The notes beneath the pieces were generated by a model, which saw only the letters and a program-made list of their open reading frames with translations, was not told the origin of the DNA and searched no databases. Of a DNA stretch of 62,000 bases, positions 33,165 through 47,900 are shown piece after piece; the first letter of the stretch is position 1; each line of letters starts with the position of its first letter. A program made the translations under genes and the position numbers. The stretch is from Mesostigma viride (lineage: Eukaryota; Streptophyta; Mesostigmatophyceae; Mesostigmatales; Mesostigmataceae). Location of the stretch: contig RPFO01000041.1 of assembly GCA_009746045.1 (NCBI GenBank), forward strand, positions 1,412,783 through 1,474,782, read 5' to 3'.

Positions 33165-36100
33165 CTACTTGCGCTTGAGGGCCTCGACCTGCTGCTTGAG
33201 CGCCTCGATCTGGGATGCCTGCTCGTTCACCAGCTGCAGGCGCAAACAGCACGCGGACATTGCACACAAGATGAATGAATTAATGAGTGAGCGGATACAT
33301 ACAGCCTACACACGGGATAAACAGGTGAGGAAAGTGATGTGGTGTAAATGAAGCAAAAGATTTCCGTAGGATGTCAATCACATTGTCTTCTCGTAAGCTT
33401 AACCAAGTTCGTACTATCTGTAAATTGACAGAAGATCCATATATCTGAAACAAGCCATGACCCATGCAGTACAGGCATGTCCTGGTCGCCTCATGGATGT
33501 GTGTGCATGCCCTGGATGGTACACTTTCATGTCGATAGGAACGGGTATGTCATGAACCCTATCTGGGCCACCGTACCACACTCCAAAATAGTAGGGGAAA
33601 CGGGGCTTGCAGTCCACTACCCATGCCAGTCAGTACATTTTTTTTTAAACCTGGTTCTCCTCGCATTGTCAGCGTGCTACGAAACTGTCAAGTCCATCCT
33701 TGCAAACGCTCCTCACTTCCCCTGCGTGACCAGTCACCTCTCCTCCATAGCATCGTGCAACTAAGCAGCATCAACCATCTTCCATGAGATCCAACCACCC
33801 TTGGCACATCTGGGCACAGCCCCCCCCAGCCCATGCTCGCCTCACGTCGTTTTATTACCTAATGCTCGCCCGGTTCACTATTGCCCCGTGCCAAGTCCCT
33901 GTTCCCCATGGGTACACGAGCCCAGCCACTTCTTTTTGTCACCAATTCCCATCGCCCCCTTTACACTGGGCCTAGGTTACACACCCTTCAGGTGACCGTT
34001 CTACACCAGGTGGCCAGCCAACTCAGCCCTATTGACCAATGCAGTGGGCCTGTACAACACGTGCGACTACGAGCCTGCCTGCCTGACCTCCCTTTTCCCT
34101 GGCACTTCTCCCCCCCCCCAAACTCTCACACACTCCATACCTTTTCTCAGTCCCTCTCCTCCTCTGGCCTCTCAACACCCCCCCTCTCCCATCATCATGC
34201 CGCCCTGTAACGCACACCCACCTGCACCAATTGGTCGCGCTCCTCAATCTCCTTCCGCCGCAGCGCCGATGGGTCGGTGAACAGGTGTGCCTGCGACGCG
34301 TCCAACGTCTGGCCGGTGTGGGGCAGGAGGGGGACAAGAGGGGCACGCATGAGCACACACGGGCACGACCAACAGGGGGTAGAATGAGTATGGGGAAAGA
34401 GCCACGTGGGAGGACGTGACTGGGCGGGCGCGTGGGTGGAAGAGAGGGGGGAGCCAAGCGCTGCCACAACAAGTTCGGAAACCAACCCCGTGCATGCGGC
34501 GGAGGGTGCTTGGCTTTTCTCTCGGTTGCCCAGTGCAGCGTAGGATGAGTAGAGATGAGCAAGAACGCGATCAGGAGGATGGCGAGCTGATGAGGTAGGC
34601 ATCACACCATGGCTGTGCCCAGGGTGTGCCAGACCAGCTCATGGAACCGTGGCCATGATGTGGACAGGGCCGTGACCGACCATGCCACAGGTGATAGAAC
34701 ATGGGCACACCGTCACCATCACCCAAGGTTCAAAGTGCACTGCGCGGCAGCCACCTCGTGCCCTTGGCTGGCGCAGAAGCAACGTCTTGTGACCCAGGAG
34801 GTGGCAGATACCGTCTTTCTCACCAACAAAGATCACTGAGCTCCCAAGAAGACCAGCATTTGATTGAATACAATACGTGGAGCCCTGCCACAAATGCAGC
34901 AGTTAACAGGGACCTTAAGGTTTCTCAATCCGCACGCGGAAGCAAGAAGCCTCCAGGGTGGGAGGGAGGGGAAAGAAACAATTGCGGTTCATTACCTGCC
35001 TAGCTTGCTTAAGGCATGGCCCGCCGACACACACGCTGACATCATCGTAAATTAAGTAACACCGGCATGCGTCACACACCGGCCTGAACAGTGCTGAAAA
35101 CGCCACTACAAACAACGTGGCCACGCACCACCAGGCTAGTGCGTTAACCGTACAGGTAGTTGTACAAGGTTCCCAAGACTGACAAACATAAAACTCGCCC
35201 ATCGACCCCTTGGGCCGGTCCGAACCCACTATATACAATAATTAATCACGACTCACTAAAGAACCCAAATCAGCCAAAGATTCGTTAAGCAACCAGCCGA
35301 CCCTTCAGGTCCCCACCTAACCTCAGCTGGTGCAACCAAACACGAATCTTTGCAAGCAAGTTGTATAAAACCTACAATTAATTTTCTCGGACCACTAATT
35401 AATAGCCACCGACCCTTATAAACAACCGGGTCATCCAAGGAAAATTCGGGCGAACAGGAAACCCTTTGTACAGATCGAATAAGTCAGCCCATGTCGCAGA
35501 CAGCCTTCCACATCCAGGCCAAGGCATAGCGGCCCTATCTTTCCCGCATGCGTTAATTAAACTATATTCAGAGAAAACCGATTTGCTAAACATAGACAAC
35601 TGCCCATGGAACGTGGCAGGGGGCCGACCATACCGCTTACCCAGGATGACAATCACTACAGATAAAAAAATTGTCATTCGCCTCGATAGCCACTAAAAAA
35701 AGAGCCCTAAATCTGTGACCAAGACACTATAATTTGTAGGTTTTTTAGGCGAAGGGGATTCAATGTGTAATGGATTCCACCTGCTATGTTAGCTTTCATG
35801 GTTTCATTGTCTTCTGCACTTTTATACATGAAGAAACCTGCCCCTGCCTGACTCACACACTAAGCGGCCAACATTAATCCATTCCCCATTCCCCCGCCCC
35901 TTAGATCCCACCCACCTTCTCGATGTTGCTCTGCGTCTCGCACAGGTCAGCCACTTTGGTCAGGTGCGCCGTGTTCTCGTTGGTGAATGCTGCGGGGTAG
36001 GGGGTGGGGGTGGGGTGGGGCGGGTGGGGTGGGGCGGGTGGGGGTGGGTGGGGCGGGTGGGGGTGGGGTGGGGCGGGTGGGGGTGGGGTGGGGCGGGCAG

Positions 36101-39100
36101 GCACATGAGAGGTGCCAGGGCGGTTCGACAGCAGCAGTTCAGAAAGTTGATTACTACTATGCAAGAGCAACACGGTATTCCGCGGCGTGCCATGGGAGAC
36201 CACGCCATGCCGCACCCCCCAAGCATGCTGCCACCTTGTGCTGGCCTGCTGCACTAATCCCTGTTCCTGCCTGCACTGACTCCCACATTCCTCACGCCCA
36301 CGACACCCCTTCCTTCTTACGCCCCCCCCCACGAGCGTCACCTGTGACGTTGTCGCACCCGCATGCCGCCATCTCTTGCCATCTACCTTGGCAAGCGATA
36401 GTGTCCCACGGAGGGCCTCTATCCCCAAAGCCCTTGGGCTTGCTCCATCCGCTGCCGTCGTCACCATCGGCCCCACGAGTGCGTTCACCCTCAACCCACT
36501 GCTTCTTGGGGCCCTTCACTCATTTCCAAAGAAACACCCCCCTACGGAAGTATGGCACTAACCCTCACCTGCGAGCTCCGCTGGGGCCCTTCATCCTAGT
36601 TGCTACAGCAATTTCAATTACTTCCACCATAAGCATGGCGCGCGTGCTCACCCGCGAGCTCCTTGGTGGCGGCCTCCACCCTCTTCTGCCACTCGCGGTG
36701 CTCCTTGGCGTGCTCGGCCTCCTGCTTGGCGAGCGCCTCCTTGAGCTCCTCCACGCCCTTGTTGCTGCCCATGCGGTCCAGCACGTCCAGGTTGATCACC
36801 TGGGGGGCAGGGGGGGCACAAAGAAGAGGGAGGGAAGGAGGGACGGGGGGGGGCTAGATAAATTTAGTTTGCATCAGCTAAGCATGAGCCGCCATGGCCC
36901 AAGCCAACGTCAACAGCGTTCACATGAGGGCCGTGCCAAAAGGACAAAAAAAAGGACCCTGAGTCTGCGCGAGGGCCATGAGCATGACGTGCTCGCCAAA
37001 ACCGTGGACATGATGAGATGGTGTTGACGGTTGATAGCAGCACCTAGGAAACTCGCGCTGCACAGAACAATGCCCTTGCTCCAAGTGCTTTGACCTGGAA
37101 ACTTGCCATTTATTTACTGAGGGTGATGAAAATGTGCCTTGGACGCACATTTTGGAAGCCGCAGGGCCAGATTATCACCATCTGATAGAGGCACCACCGA
37201 CAGCAAGCACGTCGTAGCACCCAAGAGCGTCTGCGTGGACCCCATCCTGCTCACGTGCCCCACCATGACGGCCTTTCTCCCTCGCCTGCCCAAACTTGAG
37301 CATCTGCACTGTTCGAGCCACCCTCTCCCCTGACCTGCCCAAACTTGAGCATCTGCACTGTTTGAGCCACCCTCTCCCCTGACCTGCCAAACTTGAGCAA
37401 GTGCACTGTTCAAGCCACCCTTTCCGCTCACCTGCCCAAACTTGAGCATCTGCACTGTTAGAGCCACCCACTCCCCTCACCTGCCCAAACTTCAGCATCT
37501 GCACGTCGTACGCGCGCGCCTCCAGCTCGGCAATGCGCTGCTCCTTGGCCTTGCGGTCCTTGACCAGCGCGACGTGCTCCTTGCGCAGGCCGACCTGCTG
37601 CTTGCGCAGCGACGCCTTCTCCGCGATCAGCTCACGCACACGCTCCTTGAGCCGGCTGGGGGGGGGGAGCAAGTTGCGGGACAGGGGGGGGGGGGGGGGC
37701 ATGAGGCAGGGCAGAGGAGGGCAGCGGGAAAGAGGAAGTCAGCGGCATGGCAGGAGGCGGTGAGATGGCAGGGTTTAGGATGTGGGACAGGTAGCAGGAA
37801 GCCGTCCCGAGGCCCATGAGGCCGGCCCATGAGTGGGTCAAAGGCATGAGATGACGTGGTGAGGGCAGGCTCCTTGCCCGCAGTAATGAGCGCGCGCGCA
37901 TGCTGGGGTATAAGCGCAGATGCACATGTCATGACAGGCACAAAAGGAACCAGAAATGGTAGCAGGGCTGCATATGGACTGCAGACAAGGACCTGTGCAC
38001 ATGGGCACGTGGTTCATCAATGGGAGATCCCCCCCACGACCCACGTTACACAGGGCTCAAGCCCGGCCTCACGTTGGCCCGCGCTGGTCCCTACCCGCGT
38101 CAGGGAGGAGGCGCACATGTGGCCTCGTCACCCCCACAAGAGCACGCTGCATACCATGCCCCATCACAAGGATAGGAAGTATACATCAACAGAAGTGGTG
38201 ATGAGTCTGTCCCGCCAGACAGAGTGGATAGCGAATGATCACTGCCACCACATCGATGATGTACCACTGCCACCACATCGATGATCTACCACTGCCACCA
38301 CATCGATGATCTATCACTGCCACCACATTGATGATCTACCACTGCCACCACATCGATGATCTATCACTGCCACCACATCGATGATCTACCACTGCCACCA
38401 CATCGATGATCTACCACTGCCACCACATCGATGATCTACCACTGCCACCACATCGATGATCTATCACTGCCACCACATCGATGATCTATCACTGCCACCA
38501 CATCGATGATCTACCACTGCCACCACATCGATGATCTACCACTGCCACCACATCGATGATCTATCACTGCCACCACATCGATGATCTATCACTGCCACCA
38601 CATCGATGATCTACCACTGCCACCACATCGATGATCTATCACTGCCACCACATCGATGATCTACCACTGCCACCACATCGATGATCTATCACTGCCACCA
38701 CATCGATGATCTATCACTGCCACCACATCGATGATCTACCACTGCCACCACATCGATGATCTACCACTGCCACCACATCGATGATCTACCACTGCCACCA
38801 CATCGATGATCTACCACTGCCACCACATCGATGATCTATCACTGCCACCACATCGATGATCTACCACTGCCACCACATCGATGATCTACCACTGCCACCA
38901 CATCGATGATCTACCACTGCCACCACATCGATGATCTACCACTGCCACCACATCGATGATCTACCACTGCCACCACATCGATGATCTATCACTGCCACCA
39001 CATCGATGATCTATCACTGCCACCACATCGATGATCTACCACTGCCACCACATCGATGATCTACCACTGCCACCACATCGATGATCTATCACTGCCACCA

Positions 39101-42100
39101 CATCGATGATCTATCACCGCCACCACATCGATGATCTACCACTGCCACCACATCGATGATCTACCACTGCCACACATCGATGATCTATCACTGCCACCAC
39201 ATCGATGATCTATCACTGCCACCACATCGATGATCTATCACTGCCACCACATCGATGATCTACCACTGCCACCACATCGATGATCTACCACTGCCACCAC
39301 ATCGATGATCTACCACTGCCACCACATCGATGATCTACCACTGCCACCACATCGATGATCTATCACTGCCACCACATCGATGATCTATCACTGCCACCAC
39401 ATCGATGATCTATCACTGCCACCACATCGATGATCTATCACTGCCACCACATCGATGATCTACCACTGCCACCACATCGATGATCTATCACTGCCACCAC
39501 ATCGATGATCTATCACTGCCACCACATCGATGATCTATCACTGCCACCACATCGATGATCTATCACTGCCACCACATCGATGATCTACCACTGCCACCAC
39601 ATCGATGATCTATCACTGCCACCACATCGATGATCTATCACTGCCACCACATCGATGATCTATCACTGCCACCACATCGATGATCTATCACTGCCACCAC
39701 ATCGATGATCTACCACTGCCACCACATCGATGATCTACCACTGCCACCACATCGATGATCTATCACTGCCACCACATCGATGATCTACCACTGCCACCAC
39801 ATCGATGATCTATCACTGCCACCACATCGATGATCTATCACTGCCACCACATCGATGATCTATCACTGCCACCACATCGATGATCTATCACTGCCACCAC
39901 ATCGATGATCTATCACCGCCACCACATCGATGATCAACGCACCCAAGCACGGCATTCGAGAAGACAACCCCCTGTGACAGGTCCTTGGGCAGGCTGCCAT
40001 CCTCGTCCAGATACTCCATCTGAGCGCGCGGTGCACGAGGGGTGGGGAGGCGAGAAATGAGCCCAGCGATGCGGCACGCGGTAAGCAAAGCAAAACGTAG
40101 GCAATAAACAATCCAAGCGACGCAACAAGCAATCGCACAAGCACCAAGCAACGCAAAAACGACAGAGAGGCAATGACTGGCGAGCAGCGCTCAAAAGACA
40201 AGCATCCATGCGCTCGTGGAGGTGACATCGGGATGGCTGCCACGACCCCACGCTGGGAAGCCAGGTCCAGAGAAAGGAGTCCAGGAAGCGAACTCTAGAA
40301 ACTGGCACCTGGGAGATGAAGAAACAGCAACTACCACTCAATCCCCCACATCCCATCCGGGGGCTTGCCAATCACTGGCCTCACCCCCTGAAGGGCGCAT
40401 CCACTCTTTGTCCGCCAATATGCCAACCCAGCCTGCCTGCCTTGTGCTCTGTGGTCGCATGTGCATCAACACACTCGTGTGTTCCCATCCGCAGTCAAGC
40501 AGGCCACAGGGCAGCGCGTCCCCCTTGCCGACCTCCCTTGCGAGCCGCCTGGTACCCGCCCATGGTAACTATCACTGCATGTTTCGGCTGCGATGCCGTA
40601 CAAAGGTAGTGCAAAGCAGGCACTACCCCCTGGCGAGCACCCGGTGCACCATGGTTGTGCCACATGGCACTCGCCTGGTGCATCTATATACAGCTTGATG
40701 TGAGGGCCACCCACCTGGTGCATCTTGAGCGTGAGCACCACGTCGATCTCGTTCAGCTTGTTCTGCTTCACCTTCTGGAACTCCTGCGTCTCCTCCTCGA
40801 TCACCTTAATGGCCGCCTCGATCGTCCGCTGCTTCTTCAGGAAGCTGTCCTTGTCCTTCTTGAACACTGGGGGGGGGGGGGAGAGCAAGTTCCAGCAAGG
40901 CCCAGTCCAGGTAAACAGGCGCAGATTACGTGTCCATGGGTGGTCTTGGACGCGCAGATCTGGCTGAAACAGAGCGCAATGAATGCTTGGCCTAATGAAT
41001 AAATGCTCGTTCAAGTGTGTAGCGTGATCTTTCTACGCACCGTCCTTCTACGCCTGCAACTCCTTGACCACTCACCGCCCATCTGGGCCTGCAACTCCTT
41101 GACCACTCACCGCCCATCTGGGCCTGCAACTCCTTGACCACTCACCGCCCATCTGGGCCTGCAACTCCTTGACCACTCACCGCCCATCTGCCACTGCAAC
41201 TCCTTGACCACTCACCGCCCATCTGCGCCTGCAACTCCTTGACCACTCACCGCCCATCTGCCACTGCAACTCCTTGACCACTCACCGCCCATCTGCCACT
41301 GCAACTCCTTGACCACTCACCGCCCATCTGCCACTGCAACTCCTTGACCACTCACCGCCCATCTGGGCCTGCAACTCCTTGACCACTCACCGCCCATCTG
41401 CCACAGCAACTCCTTGACCACTCACCGCCCATCTGCGCCTGCAACTCATCCACCACCCACCATCCATCTGCGCCTGGAACTCCTTGATCGCGTCCTCCTG
41501 GTCCAGCTTCTTCTCGCGCAGGTCGCACACCTTGTCGTAGAGCGCCTGCTCGCACCCAGGGGGGCACACCTCCTCCTGATGCAGACAGGGGAGGGCCGAC
41601 GGGGCAGCGCATGCGGTGGCGAGCATGAGTGAGTTTGGGAGGTGATGGCAGGTGGCGGCGAGCATGAGTGCTGGAAAAAGCGACACAGCGCGCAGAGAAT
41701 GCCATGCACACACGGCCCATGCATGGTTGGCGAGGCCATGGGAAAGTCATGCGTGCTTGGGGCCAAGCTACCTCTCCACTGCATGGGGCATGGGCTCTGC
41801 CTCTCCCTACTCCCCATGCCGCCTGCCAACAGCATGCCCCCGAGCGATGTGCCCCAACACAATGGGGAACGATCCTTGTGAACGCCAGAGATGGGGATAC
41901 CTGCCGCAGGGGAAGCGCGGGGTCTCGTCACCAACTTGTCCACCGGTCACTACGCTTATAGCCCCCAATCGATTCCTAACAAACCAATTGCCAAGTTACC
42001 TCCAAGCCTCAGTAGCCTGCCCTAGTGCCATCCACACTACCAGTTGGGTTTTCGCACTCCGTATACCCAGTGCAGTAACAGCTGTCCAATCCCATCCCAT

Positions 42101-44124
42101 GCCCTCTCCTTCCTTCCCTGGTCTTGCCTGGCATCCTCTCCGCTCCAAATCCATCCCATACCCATCCATCCACCCCACCGCCCCCATCCCCCCCCATCTC
42201 CTCCCCCCCTTCCCCATTCCCAACCTCCACGTCGCTGTAGTCGTCGTCGCTCTCCCCGTCCTCCTCCTCCTCCTCGGCGTCGCTGTCGTAGTCGTCCTCC
42301 TCGCCGTCGACTGGCTTCTTGGACCGTTTGATGCGCCGGTTGAAGATCTTCAGCAGCGCCTCGCGGCAGGGGTGCGTCTCCTCCACCGCCGCGTCAAACT
42401 GCGCCTGGATGCTCTTCTTGCGCTCCAGAAGCTTGTCGACGTCGTCCTTCTTCTGCGCGAGCTTCTCCTGGCAGTCAGCGATCTTGGCCTGAGGGGGGGG
42501 GAGGGGAAGGGAGGGTACAATGTGGGTGCACCGCAGCGGTCAGGACAACCTCTCCTACACATGCAAACAGGTTGCATAGTGTGCATAAGAGATTATGACA
42601 TGGCAGGTTGCCCCGATCGATTGCCTGTGCTCCTCATTTCCAATTCTGAGAAACATGTAAAAGAACTTACCTGCATCCCTTCCTTTATATTTGTCCCCAC
42701 CCCCCTTCCCCTTTGGCTTTCCCTCTTCCTGCCGCCTTACAAGGCAATAATAATTAACCGAATAGCACAGAATCCTTTCCTTCTCCCCAACCCCCCTCCC
42801 TGCTTTCTCTCCCCGCTTCTCCCCCAACCCGCCACCTCCCCCCCCCTGCTCACCAGCATCTCAGCCTTCTCGGCCGCCTTGCTAGTGGAGCGCTGCTTGA
42901 GGCTGACGTCGCTCTTTTCAAACTCCTTGAGCAGCGCCAGCTCGCGGTAGAAGACCAGCATCTTCAGCTCGGCCATCTTCAGGTCGGCCTCGAGACGGAA
43001 CTTCTCTCGCCGCAACTCCTCGAGCGTGTCGTCAAAGACCGCGACTGCCTCGTCCACGCGAGCCAGCAGCGTCTTCTTCTCGTACTGCAGGTGGCGGTGG
43101 AGCACCATTTGCTCCGACAGCTGAGGTTGGGGGGGGGGGAAGACAGGAGGGAGACGGTCAGGAGGGGAGCAAGGTGCAGAATGTGGGTACGACCGATGGC
43201 CGGGAAATGTGTGGTGGAGCCTGAACAACGTTTGGTAAAGGTGCATCCTCGAGTATGTTGTCGGCACGAACACGCGCAAAGGGCAAGCACCCGAAGTAAG
43301 AACAGGCCTGGCGACTCGTCCTACGCAACCTACGCCAGTAAAGGTCTTATACAACCGCTAACACCCTGTGCGTCCTCCACGTGGGTAGAACCCCACCGCA
43401 ACAAGTTTGTGCATGCGGCAAGCACATGCAAATACAAGCGGCAAGGCCTTACCTCCAGCTGCGACATCTGCACCCCGCTGGATGGCGCTGCTAGAGGGGC
43501 CTCCTCCTTGGCCGGGGCAGGTGACGCCGCCTTGGAGCGCGCATCCCCCGCTTTCGCGTCCTTGCCCGCCGCCGCTGCTGGCTTCTTGGGGTCTGCTGCC
43601 TCGCCAGGGCGTGCGCCAGCAGCACCCGCCGTGGGGGCAGGGGCAGGTCCCGTGGCTGGTGCGGGCACAGGAGGTGCATCAGCGGGGCTGGGTGCTATCG
43701 CCGCGGGCCCTTGACCCCCTGACTTGGCCACCAGCTCCTCCAAAAACTTCTCCAGGGCATCCCCGGCCTCATCGGCAGCGGCAGTCTTCTTGGCGGCGGC
43801 GCTTGAGCCACCAAAGCCACCAAACCCGCCAGCACTGCCCTTTGCCTGCGTGGACATAACAGGGAGGTACAGCAAACGTTAGCATCCGAAACATGCCGGA
43901 ACCAACTGGAAACACTGAGCCAACGTGCTCATCAGTACCGCGGGGCAATCTACTGTGGATAGTTCTGCTCTGCATGGGTGCGTGCACCCCGCAACCATGC
44001 TAGTTTGATACAGTCACATTGGGCAGATCCAACAAATGGCCTGTCCCTAGCACTAATTGCAACATTCCCAGAACCGCTTGGACTAACCCGATTTCAACAA
44101 TGTGCATCCTCTGGTGGCAACACC

Positions 44125-44173
<49 letters not shown>

Positions 44174-44925
44174 AAAGTGAATCCACGTGCCCTTGGTACT
44201 TGGGACCCTGCCGCCCTCCTTTGGACAGCTCAGCCGCTCATGCAGCCGTTCTTGTCCATGTGCCTGAGAGCCTTGTCGCCCTCCGCATGTTTTGAAGTGC
44301 CTCTTGCTTGCACCAGCTCCAAGCGTCAAGCACCACGCCTTGCTTACGTCCCTCATGGATCAATGTCTTGGAGCACTTAAGCGCCCGCCTACCTTGGCGT
44401 CCTTCCCTCGGACTGTCAGGATACTCAAGCCGCCACCTACCGCACAACTGGTTGGACAGTCACGATGCAAGCGCCCGCCTACCTTGGCATCCTTCTCCTC
44501 GGACCTCTTCTTGCGGTAGAAAGCCAGCAGCTCCTGTGGAGGGCAGCACGATGTGGGCGGCATGACAATACATAAGACGATGTGAGACCCTGGCTCCTGC
44601 GATGGCTCCTGTGATGATCATGTGGCCACCCGATGCGTGCATGTGCAGGGGGCATTGCTCACTAAACAGTTACGCCCATATCTATGACAGGCATGCGCTG
44701 CCAGGTGGTCTGCGTGGGTCACATGGGGGTGCTGTCATCACGCGAGGGTGAAAGCGACAGGAACGAGGAGCACCCGCAATTGTTGGCAACAACAGCGCGT
44801 TGGCTGCTCAGATAAGCCCGTTTGGGCCCAGAGTAGGTAGTTACTATAGCCACATTCTGCAATGAATCATATTATAAACCATCACACCTGCGTGCACTGT
44901 GCCCACGCTGGCTCTGCCCCCAGTG

Positions 44926-44958
<33 letters not shown>

Positions 44959-47900
44959 GCATGTCACACGTTCCATCTGCCACCTGGCATCTGCGCGCGG
45001 CCACGTACCGAGGGGGTGACCTCCTCCCTCTTCTCAGGGACCTCGTCCAGGAGGATCTCAGGGACAAACAGCGCCTCCCGCACCCTGCGCACAGCACTCA
45101 TGTACCAGCGGCGGCACCCACCATGGAGAGATGAGCACAATAAGTACGCGGCAGCGGCACATGCGTGTGATGGGCCATAGACGCATGCACCTACGCAGCA
45201 TTTGCAACCTGCCTGCATGCCGCTGGGAGTCATGGTTGGAAATATTTAAGTTGCCACTGCAACACTAAAAACATCGTGCCCGCCCAGCCTCAATTTTCGC
45301 GCGTCTCGAAAACACGAACCATGGCGTATACTCACAGGCTATAAAGCGCCCTGGGCATTTGAGATGCCAGCACAAAGCTGTGGGTGCAGGAATGGCTGCT
45401 TGCGTTCCCTGTGATGTGGACGCATTCACTGTGTGGGCAACCAACCTGTCATTTCGGCTATGGTGCGTTCCTTGGCCCCACCCACGACAGTTTGCTACAG
45501 TTTACTTGCTCCCCGAACAATTTTGCTTTGACTGCTCCGCCTCCACGGCTCATATGATGGCTCTCAATATACAGTGTTTTCCTTGCCCTCCCTCCTATAA
45601 TTGCTCCCCCTCCCACTTGGCGTCCTTGTCCTTCCCCACCCCCCACCCTGCCCTTGCGCGTGTGCCCCCCTGCCGCACGAGTCCCCTGCCCGCTGCCGCG
45701 GCCGTACCCCAGCGCGAGGTTGATCTCAGCGAGCCGCGTGTTCCAGCGCGTGATGTCACGCACGATCTTGTGCTTGACGTCGCGCAGCGCCATGAAGCGC
45801 GCATTGAACTCCATGCGGATACCGTGCACCGCCTCCTGCAGCAGCAGCATCTGGCGCCGCTTCTTCTCCGCGTTCACCTGGGGGGGGGGGGGGGGCAACG
45901 GGGAGGGAGCAGGGAGAGGGGAGGTGAAGGGGGGAAAAGGGGGGAGTTGCTTATTAGGTTACCCTCAGGCTCCCTCGGTTCCTTGTTCGTAGACACGTGC
46001 CCTGTGGCAGTGTGCCTCTGTGCTCCTACCAGCATGGCCGGTACGGGCACATCTCTTGCCAGCTGGACATGGTGGCGGCAAGCACAGGGCCGCCACCTGT
46101 GACGCGCCCAACCAGAATATACTGCCCACCGGCGGTAGGCCATGCTCTCCCCAACCATACTGCAAGCGGTGGCAAAACCCCACCGCATCATCGCTGCCCC
46201 CCATCATCGCACCCTCCTCTGGGCCTCCCTGCTACGCCCCCCATCTCCCCCCCCCCCGCTCACCTGCTGCGCCTCGGGCACGATGTAGTCCGGGTCGGTC
46301 TTGAGCTTGAAGTCGCCCATGTTGTTCTTGGCCTCCTCGATGGCCGCCGCATCCGCAGGGTCCTCGTAGTTCTGACAAACGGCACGGGCCACGGCGCAGG
46401 GAACACGGCGCAGGGAACACGGCGCAGGGAATACAGCGCAGGGAGCACAGCACAGGGGGCAGCAAAGGGGCAACACAGGGTGGTGTTTGCCCAAAGGTGA
46501 GCTGTCCAAGTAAGCGCAGTGTTTGAGCGCAGAGTATCGGGCACTTAGCATCCAGCAGGCATCAAGCCATCACACCGGGTAAGGGCAGGCTTGACCCACA
46601 AGGCGAGGAAGAGTAGGGAAAGCGCACCATGAAGCTGCAAACGTAACGTGCGTGTGAGAACAAGGTAAAACGGAAAGCTCACCAAGCCAGGCAACCTTTA
46701 AAAAAAAAACTTGTCCGTGCTACCAACGACTGAGCCACATGCCGCCAGTCCGCCACGCAGTCACAGACCGGTAGCCGCCAAGGTTGCTTCCAAAGTGCTC
46801 TTGTCAAGAGAGTAGTGTGTACTATGTCATCAGGATATACATAGGCTGTATCACGAGAGCAGTGCGTACTATGTCATCAGGATATACATAGGCTGTATCA
46901 AGAGAGTAGTGCGTACTATGTCATCAGGATATACATAGGCTGTATCACGAGAGCAGTGCGTACTATGTCATCAGGATATACATAGGCTGTATCACGAGAG
47001 CAGTGCGTACTATGTCATCAGGATACATATAGGCTGTATCAAGAGAGTAGTGCGTAATATGTCATCAGGATACATATAGGCTGTATCAAGAGAGTAGTGC
47101 GTACTATGTCATCAGGATACATATAGGCTGTATCAAGAGAGTAGTGCGTAATATGTCATCAGGATATATATAGGCTGTATCAAGAGAGTAGTGCGTACTA
47201 TGTCATCAGGATATATATAGGCTGTATCAAGAGAGTAGTGCGTAATATGTCATCAGGATACATATAGGCTGTATCAAGAGAGTAGTGCGTAATATGTCAT
47301 CAGGATATATATAGGCTGTATCAAGAGAGTAGTGCGTACTATGTCCAGTGTTTCGATTAGTGGCGATATGCCGCCAAATGTGGCGGTGTGGCACTTTTTT
47401 TGGCAAAATGTGGCGGTGCCACCCACTTTGACAGGGCTCCCAAGAAGCCACAATTTGGCCGTGCTGTTCTACTTTGTAGTTTCGTTTCGCCACAGGGTGG
47501 CCGTGCCTGAAGTTCACTCTAGTACAGGTTACGCCACAATTGGCGGTGTCAGCCGGTCTTCCGGTCGGCGTTCCGCCACAAGCCTCCCTAGTACTAGATT
47601 ACTACTATGGTACTACTATGACTGACTGACTGCACAGTTCATGTACGTAGAGCCCGGCCGGCGGCCCAGTGCCAAGTGGCAAGTGGCCCGCTGCCAGAGA
47701 CCAGAGTGCACTGTGAAGACTGCAGCTTGTGTGCATTAACTGCATTTTCACTTCAGCTGGCTGGCGAGTCGCTCGCCAGCTTGTGTGCATTAGTTGCATT
47801 ATCACTTCAGCTGGCTGGCGAGTCGCTGGCGAGACTCGCCAGCCAGCTCAAGTGAAAATGCAGTTAATGCACACAAGCTGCAGGCGAGTGGCGGCCTGGC

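Noticed and set aside
38236-39935. CRISPR-like array (25-bp repeats; also the 47-bp array)
   Set aside because: Units are directly adjacent with no unique spacers, and the context is a eukaryotic intron. These are satellites.
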